Positions 1 through 7,406 of a DNA stretch of 64,000 nucleotides are shown piece after piece (the stretch's first letter is position 1; each line of letters opens with the position of its first letter). The notes beneath the pieces were generated by a model. It ran no database searches, was not told the origin of the DNA, and saw only the letters and a program-made list of their open reading frames with translations. Location of the stretch: NCBI RefSeq assembly GCF_014650595.1, contig NZ_BMVG01000008.1, positions 248,001 to 312,000 of the forward strand. Reading direction: 5' to 3'. The DNA comes from Streptomyces alanosinicus (GTDB lineage: Bacteria > Actinomycetota > Actinomycetes > Streptomycetales > Streptomycetaceae). Position numbers and translations under genes: made by a program.

Positions 1-22
1 TGGCGGAGAGGAGCCGGAAGCG

Positions 23-1198
23 GTGGTGGGCGATGGGCGTCGGCGGGCGGCCGGGCCGAGCGGCGGACGCCGCCGGGGGCGGTTGCCGGGCAGCCGGCCG
101 GCGCGCTCCGTGCGGCACACGGCCGCCCCGCGCCCGAAGCCGGTGGCGGTGTCGGTGGGTGAGCCGACGGTGCCCTGGCTGCGTGTCGGGGCGGCCTACG
201 CCTGGCGGCTCATCCTCATCGGGATCGTCGTCTACGGCGTCTTCAGCGTCCTCGGCAGCTTCCAGCTCATCGCCGTGGCGCTCTTCCTGGCGCTGGTCGT
301 CACCTCCGTACTGCGCCCGCTGACGGACCGGCTCGACCGCGTCCTGCCCAGGCCGCTGGCCGTCGCCGTGGCGCTCGTCGGCAGTGTGCTGCTCCTGCTC
401 GCCCTGCTCGCCCTGGTGGGCAACGCGGTGGCCGGTGAGTCGACCCGGCTGGCGGGTGAGTTCAGCGGCGGGGTGCACCGCATCGAGGAGTGGTTGCGCC
501 GGCCCCCGTTCCGACTGGGCCCGAGCCGGCTCTCCGAACTGGAGAACCAGGCGACGCACTACCTCTCCACGCACCGCTCCAGCCTGCTCAGCCGGGCCGT
601 GAGCGGACTGGGCCGGGTGGTCGAGGTGGTCACCGGGACCGCGCTCGCGCTGTTCTCCTCGGTGTTCTTCATCCATTCCGGCGAGCGCCTGTGGGGCTGG
701 ATCCGGGACAATCTGCTGCCGAGCGGCGCCCGTCCGGCGTGGGACCGTGCGGGGCGGGCGGCCTGGCGGGCCTTCGCCGGGTACACGCGCGGCATCATCA
801 TCGTGGCCGCCACCAATGCCGTACTCGTCGGCATCGCCCTGCTCGTGCTGCGGGTGCCGCTCGCGCTGCCGCTGACGCTGCTGGAGTTCTTCGCCGCGTT
901 CGTGCCGCTGGTGGGCTCGCCGGTGGCGCTCGGCGTCGCCACCATCGTGGCGCTGGCCGGCCGCGGACCGGTCACGGCGCTGGCCGTGCTGGCGCTGATC
1001 GTCGTGATCGGCCAGCTGGAGGGCCATGTGCTGCACCCGCTGGTGATGAGCTGGGCGGTGCGGCTGCATCCGCTTGTCGTCGCCGTGTCGGTGATCGCCG
1101 GCAGCATCATCGCGGGGGTGATCGGTGCCGTGGTGGCCGTCCCGCTGGTCTCGGTCGTCTGGGCGGTGCTGCGGGCCGTGCGCGCGGTGCCGCCGTGA
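23..1198 (+). CDS. AI-2E family transporter-like permease (PF01594)
   Basis: This is a polytopic inner-membrane permease of the AI-2E/TqsA (UPF0118) family, about 391 residues, which is normal family length. The substrate is unknown; few members are proven AI-2 exporters. A basic, low-complexity N-terminus of about 50 residues precedes paired hydrophobic segments (residues ~58-135). A soluble middle region (~140-215) follows, and then the C-terminal hydrophobic bundle with the family-typical FAAFVPLVGSP and GQLEGHVLHPLVM stretches. The GTG start has GAGGAG about 9 nt upstream, but the next codon is also GTG and the basic tail is poorly conserved, so the start could lie further in. No partner gene lies beside it. 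Confidence 0.85.
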   Translation: MVGDGRRRAAGPSGGRRRGRLPGSRPARSVRHTAAPRPKPVAVSVGEPTVPWLRVGAAYAWRLILIGIVVYGVFSVLGSFQLIAVALFLALVVTSVLRPLTDRLDRVLPRPLAVAVALVGSVLLLLALLALVGNAVAGESTRLAGEFSGGVHRIEEWLRRPPFRLGPSRLSELENQATHYLSTHRSSLLSRAVSGLGRVVEVVTGTALALFSSVFFIHSGERLWGWIRDNLLPSGARPAWDRAGRAAWRAFAGYTRGIIIVAATNAVLVGIALLVLRVPLALPLTLLEFFAAFVPLVGSPVALGVATIVALAGRGPVTALAVLALIVVIGQLEGHVLHPLVMSWAVRLHPLVVAVSVIAGSIIAGVIGAVVAVPLVSVVWAVLRAVRAVPP

Positions 1199-1233
1199 CC
1201 TCAACCGCCTTGCCCCACAAGGGATTTATCCAA

Positions 1234-1267
1234 GATCCGAACACGGGATCAGTTGTTCCCTGGAACA
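1234..1267. promoter_or_regulatory. Two adjacent inverted repeats in permease-peptide spacer
   Basis: GATCC (1234-1238) pairs with GGATC (1246-1250). Immediately after comes the palindrome TGTTCC-CT-GGAACA (1254-1267). They follow the permease stop and precede the 19-residue peptide gene. They may be a weak terminator for the former or an operator for the latter. A possible -10 (CATACT) lies at 1312-1317. Confidence 0.35.
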
Positions 1268-1395
1268 GGTGATCGTCGCCCGGAAGAGCGACGGGGCGGA
1301 AGCGGCGGGACCATACTTGCGGTGTGCGAGCGACGGGCTGCAGACCGTGGTCGACGCACAGGTCCCACTCATACATCGCAAGGAGCAGCACGACC

Positions 1396-1455
1396 ATGAA
1401 CGTCCTCACCGACATCCTCGCCGGACTCGCCCACTTCATCGGGTGGCTGGTCTGA
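1396..1455 (+). CDS. 19-residue hydrophobic peptide
   Basis: A tiny gene reads MNVLTDILAGLAHFIGWLV. The AAGGAG Shine-Dalgarno (1380-1385) has a spacing of about 10 nt to the ATG. The peptide is a near-continuous amphipathic/hydrophobic helix ending in a Trp, long enough to lie on or span a membrane. It has its own spacer with inverted repeats upstream and a strong GC-rich hairpin 22 nt downstream, so it looks like a free-standing transcription unit rather than a leader. I do not recognise a characterised homologue. A small membrane regulator or a type I toxin-like peptide are guesses from size and hydrophobicity only. Confidence 0.55.
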   Translation: MNVLTDILAGLAHFIGWLV

Positions 1456-1477
1456 CGCCGCGGGGCGTGTGAAGAAG

Positions 1478-1516
1478 GGCGGCGCCGTCTCCTCGTCCCA
1501 AGGAGGCGGCGCCGCC
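1478..1516. terminator. Hairpin between peptide gene and convergent TetR gene
   Basis: GGCGGCGCCG (1478-1487) pairs with CGGCGCCGCC (1507-1516). The stem continues through CTCCT/AGGAG around a 7-nt loop, with one mismatch. It lies between convergent genes ending at 1455 and 1530 and can serve both. There is no T-run, which is usual for streptomycete terminators. Confidence 0.7.
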
Positions 1517-1529
1517 GTCGTCGTACGAC

Positions 1530-2087
1530 TCAGCGCAACGCCGCCGCCACGAGCCCCCGCACCTCCCCCTCCCGCACGGCTCCGCCGTTCACCAGCCGGT
1601 CGAAGACCAGGCCGTCGACGCAGGTCAGCAGGGTGACCGTGCGCTCCTCGGCGTCGGCCACCCCCCGTCCGGCGAGGAAGTCGCACACCACCCGGCGCCC
1701 CAGGTTCTCGCGCGGCACCAGGATCTCGCGCAGCTCGGGGTGGCGCGCGCTCTCGACGGCACACGCGTAGCGCGCCAGTGAGCGCGTGCGACCGTCCCCG
1801 GTGAGCCGCGCTTCGGCCAACTCCACGATCCCCGCGACCAGTTGGCCGACGGACCGCGGCACGGGCACCCCGGCCGCGGCCTCCTGCAGCTCGGTCTGGT
1901 CGAGCGCCACCAGGCGCCGGACCAGCGCGGTGAGCAGGGCCTGGCGGGTGCGGTAGTAGGCAGAGGTGGTGCCGGGGGGCAGCTGTGCCGCCCGGTCCAC
2001 CGCGCGATGCGTCAGCCCCCGCATCCCGGAGTCGGCGAGCACGGCGATGGCCGCGTCGGCCAGGAGAGTACGTCGATCTGTGGACAC
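1530..2087 (-). CDS. TetR family transcriptional regulator
   Basis: A 185-residue TetR-type repressor. The N-terminal helix-turn-helix spans residues ~5-50 (LLADAAIAVLADSGMRGLTH, then a recognition region containing PPGTTSAYYRTR), with a helical ligand-binding C-terminus. It is divergent to an FAD monooxygenase gene, and the spacer holds palindromic operators, so autorepression plus control of the monooxygenase is the likely job. The GTG start lies directly against a GGGGGAG tract with essentially no spacing. The message may be leaderless, or initiation may be a few codons in; no upstream in-frame start exists. The inducer is unknown. Confidence 0.87.
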   Translation of the reverse strand: MSTDRRTLLADAAIAVLADSGMRGLTHRAVDRAAQLPPGTTSAYYRTRQALLTALVRRLVALDQTELQEAAAGVPVPRSVGQLVAGIVELAEARLTGDGRTRSLARYACAVESARHPELREILVPRENLGRRVVCDFLAGRGVADAEERTVTLLTCVDGLVFDRLVNGGAVREGEVRGLVAAALR

Positions 2088-2090
2088 TCC

Positions 2091-2156
2091 CCCTTTCTAC
2101 ACCCCGCCTTCTACACCTGTAGAGCACCCGCGGTAGGGTCTTCTACAACTGTAGAA
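2091..2156. promoter_or_regulatory. Probable TetR operators between regulator and monooxygenase
   Basis: There is a perfect 16-bp inverted repeat TTCTACA-AC-TGTAGAA at 2141-2156 and a second copy CTACA-CC-TGTAG at 2111-2122. A further half-site TTTCTACA lies near 2094-2101, just ahead of the regulator start. Repeated TTCTACA/TGTAGAA half-sites in the spacer of a divergent TetR/enzyme pair are the classic operator arrangement. Binding by the adjacent regulator is inferred. Confidence 0.7.
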
Positions 2157-2205
2157 GACCGGCTGCGGCCGGGCGGACGAGGACCGAGGTCGAAGGGGGA
2201 CCGGC

Positions 2206-3363
2206 ATGGGCGGTACGGCGGTGGTGGTCGGGGGCGGCATCGGCGGTCTGGCGGCGGCGATCGGACTGCACCGGACCGGCTGGGACGTACAGGTGCTGGA
2301 GCGGGCCGGCACCCTCGCCGACGCGGGCGCCGGGATCTCGCTGCACGCGAACGGGCTGCGCGCCCTCGACGCCCTCGGTGTCGGCCCGGCCGTGCGCGCG
2401 GCGTCGCGCCCGCAGTACACCGGCGGCACCCGCACCCCCGAGGGCAGCTGGCTGAGCAGGATGGACGGCGCCGCCCTGGAACGCGCGCTGGGGACGCCGA
2501 TCGTCGGCATCCGGCGCTCGGTCCTGCACGGACTGCTGCGCGCGGCCCTGCCGGCCGGGTGTCTGCGGACCGGTGTCACGGTGACCGGACTGGACCGCAC
2601 GGCGCCCGACCGGGTCGGGGTGCCGGTCGGGGACGGCATGCTGGACGCGGATCTGGTCGTCGCGGCCGACGGGGTGGGCAGCCGGCTGCGCGGCCTGCTC
2701 TTCCCCGGCGGTGCCGGCCCGGTGTACGCCGGCTCGACGGTACTGCGGGCGATCACCGAACGCCCGGTGCGGTTGCGCTGCGACTTCGAGCTGACCTGGG
2801 GCGGCGGCGCGGAGTTCGGGCATATCGCCTTCAGCGACGGCCGGGCCGAATGGCACGCCGTGCTCACCGCGCCGGCCGGTGTGCGCCATGCCGACCCGCT
2901 CGGCATGCTGCACCGGCGTTTCGGCGGCTGGCACGACCCGATCCCCCACCTTCTCGACGCCACCCGGCCGCAGGCCGTGCTCCACCACGACATCCATGAA
3001 CTGGCCACGCCCTTGCGGTCGTTCGTCGCCGGGCGGGTGGCGCTGCTCGGCGACGCGGCGCACGCGATGACCCCGAACCTCGGCCAGGGCGCCTGCCAGG
3101 CCCTGGAGGACGCGGCGACGCTGGCGGCCGCGCTCGCCCATGAGCCCTCGGTGGCTTCGGCACTGGCCCGCTACGACGCCGAGCGCCGCCCGCGGTCACA
3201 GGCGGTCGCCCGCGCCGCGCGGCAGGCGGGCCGGATGGGGCAGCGGCTCTCCCATCCGCTCGCCGTCGCCCTGCGCAACACAGGGCTGCGGCTCGCCCCG
3301 TCCCGGGTGACGATGCGGGCGATCCTGCGGCACGCCGACTGGACACCGCCCGCCCTGGGTTGA
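2206..3363 (+). CDS. FAD-dependent monooxygenase (PHBH/aromatic hydroxylase type)
   Basis: A 385-residue group A flavoprotein monooxygenase. The N-terminal FAD Rossmann motif GGGIGGLAAAIGLHRTGWDV ends at an acidic ribose-binding strand (LERA). A DG motif (AADGVGSRLRGLLF, ~residues 155-170) and the GD motif (ALLGDAAHAMTPNLGQGACQ, ~280-300) follow. It should use NAD(P)H and O2 to hydroxylate a small, probably aromatic or polyketide-like substrate. The ATG has GGGGGA upstream. It is transcribed away from the TetR gene across shared operators, which suggests a substrate-inducible detoxification or catabolic step. Confidence 0.92.
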   Translation: MGGTAVVVGGGIGGLAAAIGLHRTGWDVQVLERAGTLADAGAGISLHANGLRALDALGVGPAVRAASRPQYTGGTRTPEGSWLSRMDGAALERALGTPIVGIRRSVLHGLLRAALPAGCLRTGVTVTGLDRTAPDRVGVPVGDGMLDADLVVAADGVGSRLRGLLFPGGAGPVYAGSTVLRAITERPVRLRCDFELTWGGGAEFGHIAFSDGRAEWHAVLTAPAGVRHADPLGMLHRRFGGWHDPIPHLLDATRPQAVLHHDIHELATPLRSFVAGRVALLGDAAHAMTPNLGQGACQALEDAATLAAALAHEPSVASALARYDAERRPRSQAVARAARQAGRMGQRLSHPLAVALRNTGLRLAPSRVTMRAILRHADWTPPALG

Positions 3364-3468
3364 CCGGCTCGCCTCCCCGACCCCTGACGCCCTCTTGCGA
3401 CGGCCCGCGCCCGTACGGCGAACAGGGCGGGGACACGGGGCCCGTGGCCACGGTGAGGGTGCCGTCGG

Positions 3469-3597
3469 TCAGCCGCCGGCAGCACCCTCTCCCGGCGCCG
3501 CGCCGTGCCCGCTGTGCACCGGGGCCGAGGGCGGCGTCCGCTCCGGCGACCGGTACGTCGACCGGCCCGCCCGTCGCAGCGCCTCGATCACGCTCAT
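3469..3597 (-). CDS. Possible 42-residue protein
   Basis: A short frame begins MSVIEALRRAGRSTYRSPER and then becomes a Pro/Gly/Ala-rich tail. It starts 29 nt downstream of the stop of the membrane-protein gene at 3627, on the same strand. No convincing ribosome site precedes the ATG and I recognise no family. It may be a small co-transcribed product, a gene remnant, or chance. Confidence 0.2.
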   Translation of the reverse strand: MSVIEALRRAGRSTYRSPERTPPSAPVHSGHGAAPGEGAAGG

Positions 3598-3626
3598 GGT
3601 GTGACCGTCGCGGCTCGCGCCCACGG

Positions 3627-4517
3627 TCAGCCGGCGCCGCGCATCGCCTCGCCCTGTCCCCCGTTCCCGCGGATCAGGAGCCGCCCGCTCGCCCCGGCCG
3701 CCAGCAGCCCGGCCACCATGGCGACCAGCCCCACACCGGGTCCGGAGGACCAGTGGACGTGGGAGGCGCGGCCGGCCAGGACGACCGTCAGGGCGAGGGC
3801 CGTACCAGGCAGGGAGAGCAGCGCGGGGCGGGTGCGGTCGAGGTCGTCCTCGGCGAGCGAACCGAGGACACCCACACCGAGGGCCAGCGCCCAGACGCCG
3901 AGTGCCTGCGCATCCACGCGACCGGTGCGCCAGGGCACGAAGTCGGCCCAGAAGCCGGGTCGTACCAGCAGTCCGGTGCCGATGCCCAGCCAGGAGGAGC
4001 CGAGCACCGCGAGGGGCGGCTTGGCCCAGCCCGGCAGCGGCGCGGTGCGCGGGGCGGGCGGCCCGGACCGGGTGAGGGCCTGCGCCGCCAGGCAGATCGC
4101 CGCCGCCACGCACAGCAGGCCGAGGGTGAACAGCCAGCCGAGGCTGAACAGCACGGAGACGACCGGGCCGCCGCGGGCGAGGTACAGCCGGCCCGCGTTG
4201 AGCAGACTGACCGTGAGGAGACCGGCCAGGACCACGGCCACCGGCAGGACGAGGGTGCGCGCCTCCTGCCAGGTCCTCGCGCGGCCGAGGGCGAACAGCG
4301 CCGGCGCGGTGCCGAGCATCGCGGCGCCCAGCAGTCCGGGGCTGAGCGGATCCGGTGACGGCCACGCCCCGAGGACGTGACCGGTCAGGGCGACGGCCGT
4401 GAGGACGGCGCCGACGAGCAGGTTGACCACCGCGACCGCGACGGCCAGCAGCGCCACTCCGGGCGCGAGCGGGCGTCCGGGCGCCGGCGTGCCGAGGGGC
4501 TGGTTGGGCTGGGTCAT
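3627..4517 (-). CDS. Polytopic membrane protein, function unknown
   Basis: About 296 residues with roughly eight hydrophobic segments, after a Pro-rich cytoplasmic N-terminus (MTQPNQPLGTPAPGRP). It contains a WTxGPxVDA-like loop equivalent (FVPWRTGRVDAQALG) between helices. I do not recognise a catalytic motif. The ATG is preceded by a purine-rich stretch. It follows the DUF2306-type membrane gene at 4587 by 69 nt on the same strand, so the two probably form a small operon of uncharacterised membrane proteins. Confidence 0.8.
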   Translation of the reverse strand: MTQPNQPLGTPAPGRPLAPGVALLAVAVAVVNLLVGAVLTAVALTGHVLGAWPSPDPLSPGLLGAAMLGTAPALFALGRARTWQEARTLVLPVAVVLAGLLTVSLLNAGRLYLARGGPVVSVLFSLGWLFTLGLLCVAAAICLAAQALTRSGPPAPRTAPLPGWAKPPLAVLGSSWLGIGTGLLVRPGFWADFVPWRTGRVDAQALGVWALALGVGVLGSLAEDDLDRTRPALLSLPGTALALTVVLAGRASHVHWSSGPGVGLVAMVAGLLAAGASGRLLIRGNGGQGEAMRGAG

Positions 4518-4586
4518 GGCTGGGTTCCGTTTCCGTGGAGGCGGCCGCCGCCGTGCGGGTGCGCGGGGGCCGGCGCGAGGACGCGG

Positions 4587-5762
4587 TTACGGCACCGCGA
4601 TAGTCGCCCGTGGCGTGGGCAGCGGGGCCGGCCGGGAGCGTCTGCGCACCTCGCGGGCGTACATCAGTCGCAGGCTCACCACGAGCGTGGCGCCGAAGGC
4701 GGTGATCCCACAGCCGATGGCGACGCCGGCGGTGAGCGCGGTGAACCGGCCGAGCCCCAGGCTGTGCTGGAACACGGCCACCGCGCCGGCCGAGAGCACG
4801 GGCGCCAGACAGAGACCCGTGAGGTGGATCCGCCACTCCTCACGCGCCCACAACCTCCCCGCCCGAGCGGCCCGCCGTGCGCCGGTCGCCATCACCGCGT
4901 ACGCCACGGCGTAGGGCAGGAGATAGGCGGCCAGCAGGCGGTTCCCGGCGGTGCCGTACGCGGTGAGGGCGTGTGCGATCCAGACCAGGGCGGCCGCGGC
5001 GGCCAGGTGGGCGGCGGCGGTCACGGGCAGCGGGGCCCAGGAGCGGCCGAGGCCCTCGACGGTGTCGCGGGAGTCCCTGGCGCGGGAGGCGAGCAGGGCG
5101 CCGAACACGACGAGGGAACCCAGGTGCATGATCGCCACCCGGTTGATCTCCGTCATGGGCAGGCCGGGCAGCAGCGCCGGCAGGGCTCCCCACTCCAGCC
5201 GCAGCAGGGGTGCGGTCAGCAGGTATCCGTAGCACAGCAGCATCCAGCGCTGATGCAGGTCGGGGAAACCGCCGACGGCGGCGAGGATGCCGAAGGTGAC
5301 GCTGAGGACGGTGCCGACGAGGATCGTGGCGAGGACGATCCAGAAGGCCGCCCCGCTGAAGGCGTCCCGTGGCGCGGTGCGGGCGAGATAGAGGCCGGCG
5401 CCCGCCATCGAGGCGTACACCGTGACGGCGAACAGCACGCCCAGCGCGCGGTGCGCACGGGTGCGGCGCCGCGCCGCCGTGAGCAGCTGCGCGGGCCCGA
5501 GCAGCATCAGCAGTCCGCCGAGCACGGAGTGCACGATCATCGGGATCAGGCTGTGCCGGTACGGGGCGACCCGGGTCGCGAGCGCGTCCGCGACGTACCG
5601 GGGCGAGACCGTGTGGGCCAGCACCCACGTTCCCGGCGACGGGGCCCCCGGCCGGGCGTAGGACCACAGTTCGGTCATCGCGATGGGCGCGTACCACAGG
5701 CACACGGCCGTGACGCTCACCGCGGCGGCGCGGCGCCAGGTGCTGCTCGTCCATGGACGCAC
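4587..5762 (-). CDS. DUF2306-like membrane protein
   Basis: About 391 residues with eight or more predicted membrane helices. The middle of the protein (HSLIPMIVHSVLGGLLMLLG, then RTRAHRALGVLF, then FPDLHQRWMLLCYGYLLT) carries the spaced His/Arg positions typical of DUF2306-type integral proteins. Those histidines may bind haem or metal, but this is unproven. The start is GTG with GGGGGA close upstream. It reads towards the second membrane gene at 3627 and begins just after the PadR gene in the same direction. A promoter-like -35/-10 pair overlaps the 3' end of padR. Confidence 0.78.
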   Translation of the reverse strand: MRPWTSSTWRRAAAVSVTAVCLWYAPIAMTELWSYARPGAPSPGTWVLAHTVSPRYVADALATRVAPYRHSLIPMIVHSVLGGLLMLLGPAQLLTAARRRTRAHRALGVLFAVTVYASMAGAGLYLARTAPRDAFSGAAFWIVLATILVGTVLSVTFGILAAVGGFPDLHQRWMLLCYGYLLTAPLLRLEWGALPALLPGLPMTEINRVAIMHLGSLVVFGALLASRARDSRDTVEGLGRSWAPLPVTAAAHLAAAAALVWIAHALTAYGTAGNRLLAAYLLPYAVAYAVMATGARRAARAGRLWAREEWRIHLTGLCLAPVLSAGAVAVFQHSLGLGRFTALTAGVAIGCGITAFGATLVVSLRLMYAREVRRRSRPAPLPTPRATIAVP

Positions 5763-5830
5763 GGCGTCCCCCTGTTCCTCACCGGCTCGGTCACCCCCAT
5801 AGTCTCTTCTGGACTATCGCGGGGTTACCG

Positions 5831-5859
5831 ACGGTAGAGCGGACGGGCGGCGAGGTCAA
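5831..5859 (-). promoter_or_regulatory. Candidate promoter for DUF2306 gene
   Basis: On the minus strand, TTGACC (5859-5854) and TACCGT (5836-5831) are separated by 17 nt, close to the vegetative sigma pattern. It lies over the PadR stop codon, about 70 nt before the GTG start of the membrane gene. Confidence 0.35.
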
Positions 5860-6386
5860 CGGTCCGGTGCGCGTTCGTCCCGGCGGGCCACCCAGTCCCA
5901 GAACTCGGTCATCATGCGCTCGTATCGGATGCCGAACTCCAGCGCCTCCCGCTGCCCGGGGGTCAGCAGCGCACCGACACTGTCGGCCAGTTCCTCGTAC
6001 GTGCCCAAGGTGCGCCGGTGTTCGGCGAGCTGGCCGGGGGCGATCTCGTCCGGGCGGGCGCCGAACCAGAGCTTCAGGATGCCGCGTTCGCGCGCCTCGA
6101 CCGGGACGAACTCGGGGTCGGCGAGCCAGTCGCGCAGCACCTCCCGGCCCCGGTCGGTCAGGGTCAGCACCCGGCGGCCCCGTCCGCTCTCCTGACGCAC
6201 CTGGGCGAGCAGGCCGGCGGCGAGCAGGCGGTCGCACTGCGCGTACACCTGCGCGTGCGGCACCGACCAGAACGGGGCGACGGTGCGACCGGCCTCCACC
6301 TTCACGTCGTAGGCGCTGGCCTCACCGAGTTTGTCGATGACGCCGAGGACGAGGAAGGAGGAGGTGGTCAGCCGGGAGTCAGCCAT
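5856..6386 (-). CDS. PadR family transcriptional regulator
   Basis: A 176-residue PadR/Vir-type regulator. The N-terminal winged helix (SFLVLGVIDKLGEASAYDVK, then the Q-V-Y-A-Q-C-D-R-L recognition helix, then a GRGRRVLTLTDRGREVL wing) spans residues ~8-85. The C-terminal helices (~90-170) are of the dimerising Vir class. It is divergent to an SDR gene across a short AT-rich spacer containing inverted repeats, so it probably represses itself and the SDR and is released by a small ligand, as PadR proteins usually are. Confidence 0.92.
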   Translation of the reverse strand: MADSRLTTSSFLVLGVIDKLGEASAYDVKVEAGRTVAPFWSVPHAQVYAQCDRLLAAGLLAQVRQESGRGRRVLTLTDRGREVLRDWLADPEFVPVEARERGILKLWFGARPDEIAPGQLAEHRRTLGTYEELADSVGALLTPGQREALEFGIRYERMMTEFWDWVARRDERAPDR

Positions 6387-6424
6387 GGCGCCGACCGTAC
6401 CTCCCCCACCGCATCAGCCTCAAT

Positions 6425-6450
6425 TTCCGTATTATGGAATTCACATTCCA
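6425..6450. promoter_or_regulatory. Inverted-repeat operator/promoter between padR and SDR
   Basis: Overlapping repeats lie in an unusually AT-rich stretch: TTCC (6425-6428) with GGAA (6436-6439), and the perfect TGGAAT-TCAC-ATTCCA (6435-6450). GGTATATT (6457-6464) nearby is a plausible -10 region. The position between divergent padR and SDR genes makes this the likely PadR site. Confidence 0.55.
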
Positions 6451-6531
6451 CTACACGGTATATTACGCTCTCAAGCCTCGACGCAACGCGTGAAAACGAC
6501 AAAGACAACGACGAAGACAACGGGGTGGGAC

Positions 6532-7272
6532 ATGAACGGCAATCGCGTGGCACTGGTCACCGGATCGTCGTCCGGGATCGGCGCGGCCGTGGCCCGACGG
6601 CTGGCGGCGGACGGGGTCCGGGTCGTCGTCAACTCGGCGCGCAGCGCCCTGGCGGGCCAGACCCTCGCGGACGAACTTCCCGACGCGGTGTACGTCCAGG
6701 GCGATGTCGCCGACGCGGCGGACGCCCGGCGGATCGTGGCCGCCGCGATCGACGAGTACGGCCGGCTGGACATCCTGGTCAACAACGCCGGCACCACCCG
6801 CTTCATCCCGCTCGACGACCTGGACGCCGCCGACACCGCCGCCTGGCGGGACATCTTCGACGTCAACGTCTTCGGCGTCTGGCAGCTGACCACGGCCGCC
6901 GTCCCGTACCTCAGCGAGTCGGAGTCCGCCGCGATCGTCAATGTCTCCTCGGTCTCGGCCACCCGTGCCCTCGGCAGCTCGATCCCCTACGCCGTGAGCA
7001 AGGCCGCCCTCAACCACCTGACCCGGCTGCTCGCCGCCCAACTCGGCCCCCGGATCCGGGTGAACGCGGTCGCCCCGGGCCTCATCGAGACGCCCTGGTA
7101 CGACGAGGCCGGGCAGGTGTGGGAGGACTCCCGCGCGTGGATCACCGCCAACACGCCGCTGCGCAGCGTCGGTTCACCGCAGGACGTGGCCGAGGCCGTG
7201 GCCTATCTGACCCGGGCCGCGTACACCACCGGCGACGTACTGACGGTCGACGGCGGACGCCACATCGTCTGA
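6532..7272 (+). CDS. Short-chain dehydrogenase/reductase (SDR)
   Basis: A 246-residue classical SDR. The cofactor motif TGSSSGIG sits at residues ~10-17, VNNAGTT at ~83-89, and the catalytic Ser region (NVSSVSATRA) is followed by YAVSK. The closing PLRSVGSPQDVAEAVAYL...VDGGRHI is typical of FabG-like oxidoreductases. It should reduce or oxidise an alcohol/carbonyl with NAD(P)(H); the substrate is unknown. I placed the start at 6532 (GGGGTGGGAC before the ATG) because everything upstream is non-conserved and overlaps the operator. It is divergent to the PadR gene, its probable regulator. Confidence 0.93.
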   Translation: MNGNRVALVTGSSSGIGAAVARRLAADGVRVVVNSARSALAGQTLADELPDAVYVQGDVADAADARRIVAAAIDEYGRLDILVNNAGTTRFIPLDDLDAADTAAWRDIFDVNVFGVWQLTTAAVPYLSESESAAIVNVSSVSATRALGSSIPYAVSKAALNHLTRLLAAQLGPRIRVNAVAPGLIETPWYDEAGQVWEDSRAWITANTPLRSVGSPQDVAEAVAYLTRAAYTTGDVLTVDGGRHIV

Positions 7273-7325
7273 GCGACGCCGCCCGACCGGCCCACGGGGC
7301 ACCGCGAAGCTCTCGCCAGCCATTG

Positions 7326-7339
7326 GTTACACGTGTAAC
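7326..7339. promoter_or_regulatory. LacI-type operator before esterase
   Basis: The perfect 14-bp palindrome GTTACACGTGTAAC lies about 70 nt before the alpha/beta hydrolase start. Near-identical sites precede the LacI gene (9432-9445) and the MFS gene (9512-9525), which points to one local regulon. Confidence 0.68.
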
Positions 7340-7406
7340 ATCGCGCTCGCGCCGGCGGCTCCGCGCCGTCGGGCCATCGCCCCGGCCGACGACGGAAGGC
7401 CCCGCC

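Noticed and set aside
3360..5837. Long plus-strand frames opposite two membrane-protein genes
   Set aside because: They are Gly/Arg/Gln/Glu-rich shadows; the minus-strand frames have clear transmembrane periodicity and start sites.
6018..7406. 774-residue frame reading into the esterase
   Set aside because: The first ~460 codons are antisense to padR or out of frame with the SDR; the esterase has a good ribosome site at 7407.
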